Assembly: GCA_022577435.1 (NCBI GenBank)
Contig: JAKOON010000103.1
Span: 1-64,000 of the forward strand
Length of the DNA stretch: 64,000 bases
Reading direction: 5' to 3'
DNA from: Embiotoca jacksoni
Taxonomy: Eukaryota > Chordata > Actinopteri > Embiotocidae
The notes below the pieces were generated by a model. That model did not search any database, was not told where the DNA came from, and saw nothing but the letters and a program-made list of their open reading frames with translations. A program made the position numbers and the translations under genes. Below are positions 13,578 through 21,585 of the stretch, in pieces (position 1 is the first letter of the stretch; each line of letters begins with the position of its first letter).

Positions 13578-16457
13578 AGTGCTGTAATGTTATACATCAT
13601 TTCCCGTTAACGACAGCTGTACGATTTTTTTTTTTATAGAACTTAACGTTTAAATTGTAAATAAGGTGTAACTTTATGCCATAATTAAGGAGCGGGGCCG
13701 CTTTGAGTGACAGGTGGGTGTCGTCATGGCGCTGGTTTCCCCCTCATGCACCACCTCTTTGCCCAATTTTCTGGATCGGCCGGGAGTCGTCGGGCCGGGA
13801 GTCATCGGGCCGGGAGTCATCGGGCCGGGAGTCGTCGGGCCACGATCCTCCCAGAAACCGAGCGTGCGACGGTTACTTTTAGTAACTCCGGGTTCTATGA
13901 AAACACTCATTTTTCTTTTAACACACGTGAATTCAAAGTCGCTCGCTGTGTTTTGAAGTTAATTGGAAAACAGCATGTGTGCAAAAACTGTTAGTTTAGT
14001 TCGGCACTTTTAATGGAGTTCACTAATGAAATCAGAACTTCCCTGAGCGAGTCTTCGTTAATCCCGCGGACGTGTTTTATGAGGAGCTTTTTAGTTTTAT
14101 TACCGACTCTGGTCCACTCACGTCTGCCTTTTTTTTTTTCTCCGTTGCTCTTCAGTCCAATCAAATACCAACTAACATCACTAAAACACGCTCTTACTTT
14201 TTCTGCGTTAGAAAAACGTCTTCCGTCGTCGGCAGATTGATTTTAAATCCCGTCTGACGGATTGATATTTTCGTCCGTTCGCAGGATTCCTCCGAACATC
14301 CGAGACATCGTCTACTGCACCGGGGTGAGTCTGATGGACGAGGACGTCTGGGAGTTCATCTGGATGAAGTTTCACTCGTCCAACGCCGTCTCCGAGAAGA
14401 AGATCCTGCTGGAGGCTCTGACCTGCTCGGACAACACCTTCCTGCTCAACAGGTACGGACGCCGTCTCCGTTTACGTCTCTCGGCTCTTTAAAATGGATT
14501 ATTTTTTATTATCTAACTATGCAAACACACAAAAAGAAGCCTTCAAATGAGCCAGAAAAAAAGCTTTTAAAAATATCTTGCTAAAGACTCACAGATCAAT
14601 ACCATCGACCTGAACATGGACTCAGAGGTCACTGTTTAATGTTTTCTTCCCCTCTTGGTTCATTTAAGGATCATCTGCGGTGGACGCTGCGTCTTTTTCT
14701 CGAAGCCCACATTTACTACGTGTTTTGATAAACTTGTTTTTTTTACCAACGAGGCAGCTGCAGACTTTGTTTATACCCGAAGGACTACAAAAATGAATAA
14801 ATCCATGCGGCTGCAGATCAGGGGCCAAATCCTCCGAGTCCAACGCTAAAATACCTTGAAAACATGATTATGCATAAAGTGAAACACATGAGCAGGTTAC
14901 TATAACAGGATTTAGGCAAAGAGGTGCCCTGAATGCAACACCACCGATAACTGTCTTCAGTTTCATGAATGAAAGTAAGACTCAAACTATTTTCTGGTCC
15001 TGAAGGTGGACGTAGACAAATGTTCTTCCCGGGAGGTAGAAACATGGCCGTCGGACGTCGTGCCAAGCAGGTGTGATTAATTGAACGTAGCGCCGCTGGA
15101 AGCTGTTCACTCAGCGCATCCATCACCATCACAAAGACGTCGTCAAAGTCGCCAGAAAGAAAACAAAAGCGTGGAAGTTTCTTTTTGAGGCATTTTGAAG
15201 GCAAAGTCTCTGTATTAATGCGAGAGATTTTCTGTCTGTTTGTCCCTCAAGCAGTTCGACAACCGTTCGTTCGATCTACTTCAAACTCGCCGGGCGCGTC
15301 GCTGATGGTCCGACGTTTTGCACTGGCGAGTTTGGCACGATTTGGACGCACGACACGTTCGCTATGAATAAATCTTCATAGAAAGGCGACCGCAAACCGC
15401 TTTGTCCGACTGTGTGGGCGGAGTCCCAAAAAGTTTTATGAATTTAAAACATTTTTCTGCTCCCAACAGTTTACATTTTTTAAGGTCATACAGTCATCAG
15501 ATGGATATTTTTGCACTCTGAATTGTGTTATTTGTATTTTTGCTCAAGATTTGCGTGCAGAATTTGCTTCACTTCCAAATAAATCTGCCCCCCAGTGGTC
15601 ACGTCCTTCATTGCATCTCACGTTTACGGTTTGCAGACATAAAAGAATATTTAGCATTTATTTGAAGTCGTTTTTTCATCGTTCTACAAAGTGCAGCATT
15701 CACGCTCGGTTTTTGCTCTGGTTTGGTCTCCACCACCTCCTGAGGGGAAATATCTGCTTCTTTGGTGAACTGAAAAAAACTTGCGAAAATGTTTACGCTT
15801 TGGCTTCAACATCTGCTGAGATTTAGCGCCACCTGCTGTTTAACAACTCCTCCGTCCTTCCCAGAACAGAAATGATTTTGATTTTATTTTTTGCCAGTTT
15901 GCCGTGCGTTGTGTTTAGCGCTGGGTGGGTAGACTACGTTGGCGTTTTGCCAAAATCTTGTGTGAAAATAAAAATAAATAGCTGTCTGCCTCCTGTGGAA
16001 TTAAGATTAATGAGACTCTGAGACGGAGCCAAAAAAAAAAGAAAAGCAAAGTCATGAGCCGTAAAACCAAAACAGTGAAGTAATAACCATTAAAACTCCA
16101 CATCAGGTTCTTTATGAGCTCTCCTATATCACACGTCATGTTTTGTTTCACCGCTAACATGAAATATTGACGGGTGCAGCTTTAAAACTGGACTGTCTCG
16201 AGGCATGGCTGCTTCATTATGCTCAAATCTATTTTAATTGATGTTTCAGAGTCCTTAAATGCAGCGTGAGGACCGGTCCGTGATCTCAGCTGCATTTCCA
16301 CGTGATAATAACAAAAAAAACCTTCAAAATAAAGATGTCTGCAGCTGCATGTGATGGATTCTTTCGTAGCAAAGTTTCAAGTCTGTCCACTTACAGAAAA
16401 AGGAAGATTGCAAATAAAAAAAGGTGCAGTAAAAAAGAATTGGCCCGGAGGCCACTG

Positions 16458-16490
<33 letters not shown>

Positions 16491-16852
16491 ATGCGAGTAT
16501 TTCATCAGGCGCTAACTGCTGCCATTTGTCGTTGAGAAAAATAGCAAATATGGATTTCAAAACTACAAGGTGTGTGTTTGTGTGCGTTTTTGTAACGTTA
16601 TGGGGACGTCCTCGCGGGGACCAAAGCTCGGTCCTAACGAGGCTAAACGTCGTGTAAGATGAAGGTTAAAGTTCGTGTTCGGCCGTCAACAATGAATGGA
16701 AGTCAATGTCAGGCCCTCACAAGGATAGCTAATCAAGTAGTGTGTGTGTGTGTGTGTGTGTGTCAACTATCGATTTTCCAGCCACAGTAAACTGTTCTGC
16801 AATCACAGAGGTAGTACCGCATGTTCAGATAGCAGCTATCATGCACACACAC

Positions 16853-16911
<59 letters not shown>

Positions 16912-17033
16912 AAAACCCACTGCACAGGAAAAAGCACCCTGATTGGTCACACAGGAAATGGTTTCAGCACAGAGGGATTGTGGAAAAAGAGAGAGAAAAT
17001 TGATTTTGGGGTATAATGAAAAGACGGTAGCTA

Positions 17034-17130
<97 letters not shown>

Positions 17131-18579
17131 AAGGAAAGGAAACAGAAAGTGAAGACACAGAATGGCTGAACATCACTTTTTTTGTCCGTCTCTTTGTTTC
17201 GCTCCGTCTCACTTTCTCACAACAGAAAAAACATGCTCAGTTTAACGTGTTTACACGAGCGAGCGATCGCTTTGTGTGATCATCGTCGGTTTTCTCCGCA
17301 AATCCCCTGGAAACCAGCTCCTTCAGTCCTTCAGTCGCCCCCGACGACAGCCGGGAGTAATCCGATTACTGTACCTGGTGTGAAGTGTTTCGGTGGGTTG
17401 GACAGAAACAGCCTCCAGCAGGACTCCCGACAACAGGACTTACAAAATGTCAGCCGCCGACAGACAGCTTGACCTTTTTCGTGGCTGGATTAAATATGCA
17501 GATATGCAGCTGGTGTCTGAAGACAAAGAGCTCCAAATTAAAACAAAAAAAATGTCTCAGCAGGTTGACAGCTTTGAATCGTCCTCTTGTTATTTGTCTC
17601 GTTCTTATTCTTTCTTTTATTCATTTAAGAATCAGTTAAATAAATTACTTTCATTCTGAAATATTAACATCATTATTGTCCCTCATGTTTCATGCTGATG
17701 CATATTTCTTCAGAGCAACATTTGATCAGAAGTTGCCATAGCAACCGCAAAAGCAATATGATATTTCAGCACATTAACAGCATTTTATTAGCTTCGTAAC
17801 ATTTTGAACTATTTCCATGGATAAGATGAAACTTTTACCGGGCTGCTAATAACTATATTATTATATATAGATGTGTGTTTATAAAAGGTTATAATAAGTG
17901 CTTTTATAAAAGTAAATCACAGGTTAATATTTTAGCATTGCTAACTTCTCTTACACATTTTAAAGTACCTTAATGTATTTAACGGTAAACAGGTTAGTAT
18001 TATTTGTGACCGTGCTAACCTGAGTAAAACGTTTCAGCTGTGACTCACAGCATCCAACCACGGCTCCTGTTCCACTCTATCAACGGAAAACAAAACTATC
18101 GTTTGCGGTTAATTAATGTTTTTCTTTCAGATCCCAACAACCTCGTTCGACCTCCGGTCATTTTCCATCAGCTGTTTGCTGACGACGTCGTCGTCTCTGT
18201 GTCTCCTCAGGCTGCTGAACCTGTCGCTGACCTCCGACCTCGTCCCGGAGCAGGACGTGATCGACGTCATCATCCACGTGGGCAGAAATCCGCAGGGTCG
18301 AAACCTGGCCTGGAAGTACTTCAGAGAAAAGTGGGACGTCCTGAACGCGCGGTGAGCAGACGCCGTCGGCCATTTTGTGCCGTCGGCCATTTTGTGCCGT
18401 CGGAAGTCGTTGAAGTTGAAGGAAAGACCGTCGACGACCTCGAAACACTAACGTCCCTCTCGCTCGTCTCCCGTTCAGATACGGCGAGACGTTGTTCATG
18501 AACTCAAAACTCATCGGCGGAGTCACAGAGTTCCTCAACACGGAACGAGAACTCAATGAGGTGAAACAAAAACACACAC

Positions 18580-18634
<55 letters not shown>

Positions 18635-18643
18635 CACACACAC

Positions 18644-18693
<50 letters not shown>

Positions 18694-20920
18694 GCATTAT
18701 TGAGGTCGGCACAGATTTCCACATAAGTAGTCGATTCGAAATTGAATCGTCGCCCGTTAACATTTTACTTTTCCGTTTTCCTTTTCCGTTGCCTCGGTTA
18801 CTGGATCAATATTTCCAAATCTATTGTTGATTATTCAACAACAACAAAAATTGCAGCTTGATTAGTGAGATAAATCACTCGTCTCCTTAATTATTTCACA
18901 GCTGGTGCTCATAGAAATTAAATGAAAGCAGAAGTAAAAAAAACAACAAAAAAAATGTTTGAAAGCGTCTCTTCGTGTTTTGTGATTAATGTGTTTTATG
19001 CGATCTGTACGACCCCACGTTGGCATGGCAACCAATACCGGCCTCAATCTCAATGAAACCAAAATCACGAAGTAAAAAATAAAAAAGGGACCATAAAAAA
19101 CACCACAAATGAAAAGAGCGACGTGGAAAGAGTGTCTTTGGGTGACTCAGCGAGTCGAGGGGAAAAAAGACAGAGACAGAAAATAGAAAAGTGACCTTGA
19201 AGAAGAAGAAGAAGAAGAAGAAGAAGAAGAAGAAGAAGAAGAAGAAGAAGAAGGGAGTAAGATGGAGGAGTGGAAAAGCAGCTGAGGGGTGCAGTGCTAA
19301 CGATATGAACTGGAGTTGATGGGATGGATTTTTCCTCCTGCGCTCTACTGAATCTGTCAAACTCTGAACAACCATAAGTTTCCTTTCGGCCCTTAACTTG
19401 AAAAAAATAAAATCAAATTCAAATGAATTCTCCTTCTTTCAACAAAGTTTCTGTGTGGACCGAAACATTTTTTAAATAAAAACTCAACCTCACCTCAGCT
19501 GCTGGAAACTTACCACTAAATAACCTTTAAAAACAGCATCTCGCTTTGCTAACTGCACTTTTCATTGCTGAATGTTTCACTTTTAATTATGAGCCTTTGA
19601 AACGAAGCGTCTCTTTAATGAACAACTTTTAGAAAGACAGTCTTAGTTTTAATAACTATATTTTTTTGCAGCAATATTTATCCTTCGCTGTCATTTTAAA
19701 AAAAAACTGCAAATGGCCGATATTTTGTGGACGCTCCTTTTAATTAGTGTGACCAGCTGTCTTCTTTGCTGATTCAGCATAAATTATTTTTTATTTTTTG
19801 TACTTTCTTTGCTGTGTTGATTGGAAACATCAAGTCTTTATGCAGGTGCACTTTTTGAGACATAATCTGGAAGCCCCGACCTCGACCTCGACCCGACACC
19901 TCTGAGATGAACTGGTGAACTCCACTCATCGCACAACATCGCTGTCAGATTTAGCTAATTAACCTAATTAGTGAAGTAAACCTTGTGAGGGCAAAAAACC
20001 CAAACCATGAGGGAAGGTCGAAAGTCTGGCGGAAAAAACATTCGAGTTGGAGCCTTTTATTGCAACAGATTAATGCGCGAATACTCATTTAAGGCTAGTT
20101 TAGACCGAAGATTTGAAATTGCGACGACTGAAATAGTCGCAGATCTTAAGTGTGCGACGTGTGAAACCATAGCAACCAGACGGGACGGGTGGAACTTTCC
20201 CATCTTATGTTTTTAACTGCCAGTTTGTTTTTTTGGTTTTTCGTTCTTCTGATCGTCAGTTATTTGCGATACTTCGCATGTCTAGTTGTGATTTTTGTTT
20301 GTTTGTTCGACGAGTCGGTTCCTCGTCTGATGAGCAGAATAAAAACACGTAGCTTCTTGCGTTTCTACGACGCGGCTACAACTTCTCCTGCGATGGTTTT
20401 TTTTAAGACAGTTGAAAACTTTTGGTTCGAACTGGCCTTCATAAGATGTTTGGAGAACATGTGGCGGTGGACTTTGTGTCGATTTACGCTTCGTAAACGA
20501 GGTTCTTGTGTCTCGATGGATCGTCGCCGGTCAGTTCGACTGTCTGAAAACAGAAACGAGCCGTCTGCTAGCAGCATCGGTGATTAACGAACCCGCTGAT
20601 TCTTTCAAACCTTTCTTATTCGGAGGCGTAAAGAACTCGTGGTGACGCTCCGTTTCTTTTCTGAAGGGTTTCACTATTTCTAATGACTTTTTCTGTCATC
20701 TCCCCTTTATTTCCTCCTTCATTTCCCGTCTTCCCCGTCGCCGTTTCCTTCTCTTTGTTTCCTCAGTTGAAGGAGTTCATCCAGTCCAGCAGCGTGGGGG
20801 GGGGGGCCCGCCATGCCGCGGGCGCTGGAGATCGTGGAGGGCAACGTCCGCTGGCACCGCCTCCACCGGCGCCACTTCTACCAGTGGCTACGCAAACCTC
20901 CGAGCGCCGTCTTCGGCTAA
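1867..20920 (+). CDS. trhde: TRH-degrading ectoenzyme (pyroglutamyl-peptidase II), C-terminal nine exons
   Basis: Partial gene with nine exons inside the window: 1867-2000, 2079-2134, 7416-7563, 7712-7815, 8698-8805, 14285-14452, 18211-18351, 18479-18560 and 20767-20920. The joined product closely follows remembered vertebrate TRHDE from the GNINQTGYFRVNYD block to the NVRW...QWL block near the C terminus. TRHDE is a type II membrane M1 zinc aminopeptidase that removes pyroglutamate from TRH at the cell surface. The part seen is the helical ERAP1_C-like domain that caps the active site in M1 enzymes. The HExxH zinc site and membrane anchor are upstream and not seen. About 364 residues are present, roughly the last third of a ~1,000-residue protein. 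If the 19-exon mammalian layout is kept, these are exons 11-19. Intron sizes run from 78 to 5,479 bp. Potential N-glycosylation sites NQT and NLS are visible. The last exon has an apparent one-base frameshift at 20796-20806. Teleosts can carry two trhde copies and I cannot say which this is. Other M1 enzymes fit much less well. Confidence 0.93.
2001..2078 (+). other. 78-bp intron
   Basis: Very short intron with donor GTAAAG and acceptor TTGTTTGTCTCAG. It has a pyrimidine-rich body and can be read through without a stop, which lengthens the open frame but is not coding. Confidence 0.9.
2079..2134 (+). CDS. trhde: trhde exon b (56 nt)
   Basis: Small exon encoding IISVGNRAGLIDDTFNLAR, the highly conserved NRAgLIDDaf motif of M1 aminopeptidases. 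It ends in phase 2 (AG) before GTGAGT. The next exon supplies the G that completes the arginine codon. Confidence 0.95.
2983..3016. repeat. (CCA)n short array
   Basis: C-rich run followed by about eight CCA/CAC triplets inside the intron. Confidence 0.8.
3075..3134. repeat. (TG)30 microsatellite
   Basis: Uninterrupted TG dinucleotide array in the large intron following exon b. Confidence 0.97.
3376..3465 (+). repeat. Dispersed repeat family H, copy 1
   Basis: Shares the stretch CTGAAACTGGAGCAGAGAAA plus CATC(A/C)GATTTT with 53535-53620. A reversed piece of the same family lies at 4060-4105, so the two flank the family B copy. The origin is unknown. Confidence 0.7.
3590..4060 (+). repeat. 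Dispersed repeat family B, copy 1
   Basis: About 470 bp that recurs co-linearly on the opposite strand at 34440-34945. Shared landmarks in order are GGCGGAGCTTCACTGTCC, GTGTCACCGTGAATTCGTCC, TTCACCTGTCCCTCGTTGTC and GGCGCCATGGCAACG. Length and layout would suit a solo LTR or a non-autonomous transposon, but no terminal repeats were confirmed. Confidence 0.75.
4060..4105 (-). repeat. Dispersed repeat family H, reversed piece
   Basis: The reverse complement reads GAAACATCCGATTTTTGGGT then CAAATTT, matching family H at 53566. It lies in opposite orientation to the copy at 3376, on the other side of family B. Confidence 0.6.
4430..4563. repeat. TG array with GC interruptions
   Basis: About 134 bp of GT/TG with several GCGT interruptions. 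It is 87 bp from the next TG array. Confidence 0.95.
4651..4709. repeat. (GT)29 microsatellite
   Basis: Uninterrupted array. It forms the left arm of a TG-core-CA pair with the array at 4830. Confidence 0.97.
4740..4820. promoter_or_regulatory. Candidate homeodomain-site cluster between TG and CA arrays
   Basis: The spacer holds GCTAATGGCTAATGG, ACAATTAAC and the perfect 16-bp palindrome TTAATGAGCTCATTAA at 4798-4813. These are TAAT/ATTA cores typical of homeodomain sites. Enhancer function is an inference only. Confidence 0.35.
4830..4948. repeat. CA array with CT interruptions
   Basis: About 118 bp of AC with three periodic CTC interruptions. It is complementary to the TG array at 4651. 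Confidence 0.96.
6573..6703. promoter_or_regulatory. Twin TTAATATTCA(T/C)GAGG motifs
   Basis: A 15-bp motif occurs at 6573-6587 and again, with one change, at 6689-6703 in the same orientation. It resembles POU/octamer-type AT-rich sites. The interval contains a GC box-like GGGCGGGGC at 6591-6599. Regulatory use is unproven. Confidence 0.3.
6791..6862. repeat. (CA)n microsatellite
   Basis: About 36 CA units with a GCAC interruption near the end, inside the large intron. Confidence 0.97.
7416..7563 (+). CDS. trhde: trhde exon c (148 nt)
   Basis: Starts after CCCTCTCAG. The first G completes the arginine codon from exon b. It encodes AGYLPQGIPLQLIGYL, then FLPWHAASRALYQLDKLLDR, a hallmark helical stretch of TRHDE. 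It ends in phase 0 at TTCAGC before GTAAAC. Confidence 0.95.
7564..7711 (+). other. 148-bp intron, half of it (TG)n
   Basis: Donor is GTAAAC. About 72 bp of the intron is a TG array reaching to 7705, followed by CAACAG at the acceptor. There is no ordinary polypyrimidine tract; alternating TG takes its place. Confidence 0.9.
7634..7705. repeat. (GT)36 array replacing the polypyrimidine tract
   Basis: Uninterrupted GT run ending 6 nt before the exon at 7712. It is complementary to the CA array that starts 8 nt after the same exon. Confidence 0.97.
7712..7815 (+). CDS. trhde: trhde exon d (104 nt), bracketed by TG and CA arrays
   Basis: Encodes DYVLKQVASRYHQMGWP and NVLQASYQTE, matching the TRHDE segment before the EELRRE block. 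It starts in phase 0 and ends in phase 2 (GA), with donor GTACGA. At 104 nt, skipping it would shift the frame. Its flanks are almost pure complementary microsatellite. Confidence 0.95.
7816..8697 (+). other. Intron d/e (882 bp)
   Basis: Donor GTACGA runs straight into a CA array. The rest is AT-rich without exon-like sequence. The acceptor is TTTGTGTCTCTTCAG. Confidence 0.9.
7824..7901. repeat. (CA)n array at a splice donor
   Basis: About 39 CA units with one AA interruption, starting 8 nt into the intron. Confidence 0.97.
8698..8805 (+). CDS. trhde: trhde exon e (108 nt)
   Basis: The first G completes a glutamate codon. The exon encodes ELQRELIMLACSFGNKQCH and ISDWISSNKN, near identical to vertebrate TRHDE. 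It ends in phase 2 (AG) before GTACGA. Confidence 0.96.
8812..8862. repeat. (AC)25 array at a splice donor
   Basis: Begins 6 nt after the exon e boundary. Confidence 0.97.
9285..9605 (-). repeat. Dispersed repeat family A, internally deleted copy
   Basis: Shares AATAGACTCCCATTGAA, CAGGCCTGTGGTGCAGT, AGGCGGGGCTTA and ATATGGTCACTTCTGGTTCC with other family A copies. It lacks the middle portion seen at 33250-33660. Confidence 0.75.
11470..12000 (+). repeat. Dispersed repeat family A, near full-length copy
   Basis: Runs from the TGACGTCACCC region through GGCCTGTCAATCAAACAGAC and GTTGAATGGGAGTCTATGGA to GACCTCTAGTGGCACTCGCT and a TTTTATAAACAG tail. It matches 33245-33700 (reverse), 43330-43670 and 53750-54290. 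The open frames inside it recur because the repeat recurs; no transposase is encoded. Confidence 0.85.
12594..12613. repeat. (CA)10 short array
   Basis: Separated from the following TG array by only 12 nt, giving a potential hairpin of CA against TG. Confidence 0.9.
12626..12679. repeat. (TG)27 microsatellite
   Basis: Uninterrupted. Inverted partner of the short CA run at 12594. Confidence 0.97.
12889..12939. repeat. (AC)25 microsatellite
   Basis: Uninterrupted. The next array (TG) starts 72 bp downstream. Confidence 0.97.
13012..13076. repeat. (GT)32 microsatellite
   Basis: Uninterrupted. Paired with the CA array at 13169 across a 92-bp spacer. Confidence 0.97.
13169..13217. repeat. (CA)24 microsatellite
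   Basis: Uninterrupted. Part of the five-array cluster 12889-13577. Confidence 0.97.
13361..13430. repeat. (CA)n with AAGC interruption
   Basis: About 34 CA units split by one interruption at 13379. Confidence 0.97.
13503..13577. repeat. (GT)37 microsatellite
   Basis: Uninterrupted. Last member of the cluster. Confidence 0.97.
13778..13842. repeat. 15-bp minisatellite, about 4 copies
   Basis: Unit GGGCCGGGAGTCATC with a T/G exchange (GTCGTC or GTCATC). It is GC-rich in an AT-rich intron. Confidence 0.9.
14285..14452 (+). CDS. trhde: trhde exon f (168 nt)
   Basis: Follows TTCGCAG. The first G completes an arginine codon. It encodes DIVYCTGVSLMDEDVWEF and AVSEKKILLEALTCSDN, the strongest TRHDE signature in the window. 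It ends in phase 2 (AG) before GTACGG. A perfect-looking internal donor GGGGTGAGT lies at 14322-14330. Confidence 0.97.
16458..16485. repeat. (TG)14 microsatellite
   Basis: Short TG run about 80 bp upstream of a family E repeat. Confidence 0.9.
16565..16745. repeat. Dispersed repeat family E beside TG array
   Basis: Contains TTATGGGGACGTCCTCGCGG and AATGAATGGAAGTCAATGTC, with CCCTCACAAGG just before a TG array. The same core stands next to TG arrays at 25925-26085 and 40116-40300. Confidence 0.65.
16741..16763. repeat. (TG)11 microsatellite
   Basis: Left arm of a TG-core-CA pair with a 79-bp spacer. Confidence 0.93.
16843..16908. repeat. (CA)n microsatellite
   Basis: About 33 units with one GC interruption. 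Right arm of the pair. Confidence 0.96.
17036..17129. repeat. (CA)n with GCACGC interruptions
   Basis: About 94 bp, 128 bp after the preceding CA array. Confidence 0.96.
18211..18351 (+). CDS. trhde: trhde exon g (141 nt)
   Basis: Begins with G completing arginine, then LLNLSLTSDLVPEQ and DVIIHVGRNPQGRNLAWKYF, as in TRHDE. NLS is a possible N-glycosylation site. It ends in phase 2 (CG) before GTGAGC. Confidence 0.96.
18352..18478 (+). other. 127-bp intron with 17-bp tandem repeat
   Basis: Donor is GTGAGC and acceptor is CCCGTTCAG. GCCGTCGGCCATTTTGT is repeated about 2.4 times at 18362-18402. Confidence 0.9.
18479..18560 (+). CDS. trhde: trhde exon h (82 nt)
   Basis: A completes the split arginine codon, then YGETLFMNSKLIGGVTEFLN and TERELNE follow. 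It ends in phase 0 before GTGAAA. A CA array starts 10 nt into the next intron. Confidence 0.96.
18571..18692. repeat. (CA)n array at a splice donor
   Basis: About 122 bp with three GC interruptions, starting 10 nt after the exon h boundary. Confidence 0.96.
19199..19253. repeat. (GAA)18 triplet array
   Basis: Uninterrupted GAA in the last intron. A purine mirror repeat of this type can form triplex DNA. Confidence 0.96.
20767..20920 (+). CDS. trhde: trhde terminal exon with apparent frameshift
   Basis: After CCTCAG the frame reads LKEFIQSSS and enters a run of 11 G at 20796-20806. Reading straight on gives an unrelated Pro/Ala-rich tail that stops at 20965-20967. One base fewer in the run restores ALEIVEGNVRWHRL and FYQWLRKPPSAVFG, with stop TAA at 20918-20920. 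This matches the TRHDE end (…VE..VRW…QWL…). The restored frame is 35 codons from the ATG at 20813 to the TAA. A homopolymer sequencing error is the simplest explanation; a real length allele is possible. The last residues differ from the mammalian KALRH end. Confidence 0.85.
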
Positions 20921-21176
20921 CGCCACGCGTCGGCCGAGCTAGCTGGAGTGAAGCGACTGCCGACTGACTGCTAAGCTAACGCTAACGCACTGCTAGCCGA
21001 CAGACGCAGTCAGACGGAGAATGAAAAAACTGACGAGGACCGAAAAACCGGCTCGACTGCTTCTTCAGATCGTTTCTTTACCGTTTTTTGTTTTGGTTTT
21101 TTTAAACAAATTTAACTTCAAAGTTTTAAAATTTCCAGTGGATTATTTTGTTGTTTCCTAAACGTGTGGCTGATGT

Positions 21177-21213
21177 GGTTTAACTGGTTTAACTGGTTTA
21201 ACTGGTTTAACTG
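21177..21213. repeat. 9-bp tandem repeat (GGTTTAACT)4
   Basis: Four direct copies of GGTTTAACT in the presumed 3' UTR. Confidence 0.93.
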
Positions 21214-21559
21214 TGCTGTGAAAATGTGAAGACAAATTTAGACGAGTAAAAGCTGCGAGCTAGCTAGCAGTTAGTTATTGCTAGCCAGCCGTTAGCCTCA
21301 AACCTGCAGAAGGAAACATCTGCTGTTAGCTGAAGTTTTAGAAACAGCGAGCAAGATTTGACCAGAAACTTTACAAACGTTTAACGTTAAATTTCTTCTT
21401 TTTTTTTGGTGTTGCACTGCAAAATCTAAAAAGAATTATTAACAAGAAACTTTTAAAAAAAAAAGTCGTGAAAAAAACATGACTTGTTATTGATTATGAA
21501 GATGACAGCTGGAGGTGGGTCCGTTTCCATGGTGACCTGGAATGAGTTTTCTACTCTTT

Positions 21560-21565
21560 AATAAA
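21560..21565 (+). promoter_or_regulatory. Candidate polyadenylation signal AATAAA
   Basis: First canonical hexamer after the stop codon, 640 nt downstream. Alternatives are ATTAAA at 21707 and AATAAA at 22440. Confidence 0.4.
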
Positions 21566-21585
21566 ACTTACTGACACACCGGCAA

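Larger units (their letters stand above)
8806..14284 (+). other. Intron e/f, 5.5 kb
   Basis: Starts with GTACGA and a CA array at 8812. It holds family A dispersed repeats at 9285-9605 (minus) and 11470-12000 (plus), and a dense microsatellite cluster from 12594 to 13577. It also holds a 15-bp minisatellite at 13778. The stretch 9610-11470 is AT-rich with nothing recognised. Confidence 0.85.
14453..18210 (+). other. Intron f/g, 3.8 kb
   Basis: AT-rich with TG/CA arrays at 16458, 16741, 16843 and 17036 and a family E repeat at 16565-16745. Nothing coding is recognised. The acceptor is GTGTCTCCTCAG. Confidence 0.85.
18561..20766 (+). other. Last intron (2.2 kb)
   Basis: Holds the CA array at 18571, a GAA array at 19199-19253 and AT-rich sequence. 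The stretch 20040-20600 contains an open frame of 132 codons with no family resemblance. The acceptor is TTTGTTTCCTCAG. Confidence 0.85.
20921..21585 (+). other. Probable trhde 3' UTR
   Basis: Non-coding sequence after the stop with several GCTAGC/GCTAAC words and a 9-bp tandem repeat at 21177-21213. It ends near the first canonical AATAAA. Its extent is an inference. Confidence 0.45.

Noticed and set aside
18040..18501. 153-codon frame covering TRHDE exon g
   Set aside because: It is a shadow in another frame. The exon's conserved reading frame and phases are clear.
20683..20967. Alternative Pro/Ala-rich TRHDE C terminus read straight through the G run
   Set aside because: It loses the conserved ALEIVEGNVRW…QWL block, which is intact in the neighbouring frame to a proper stop.
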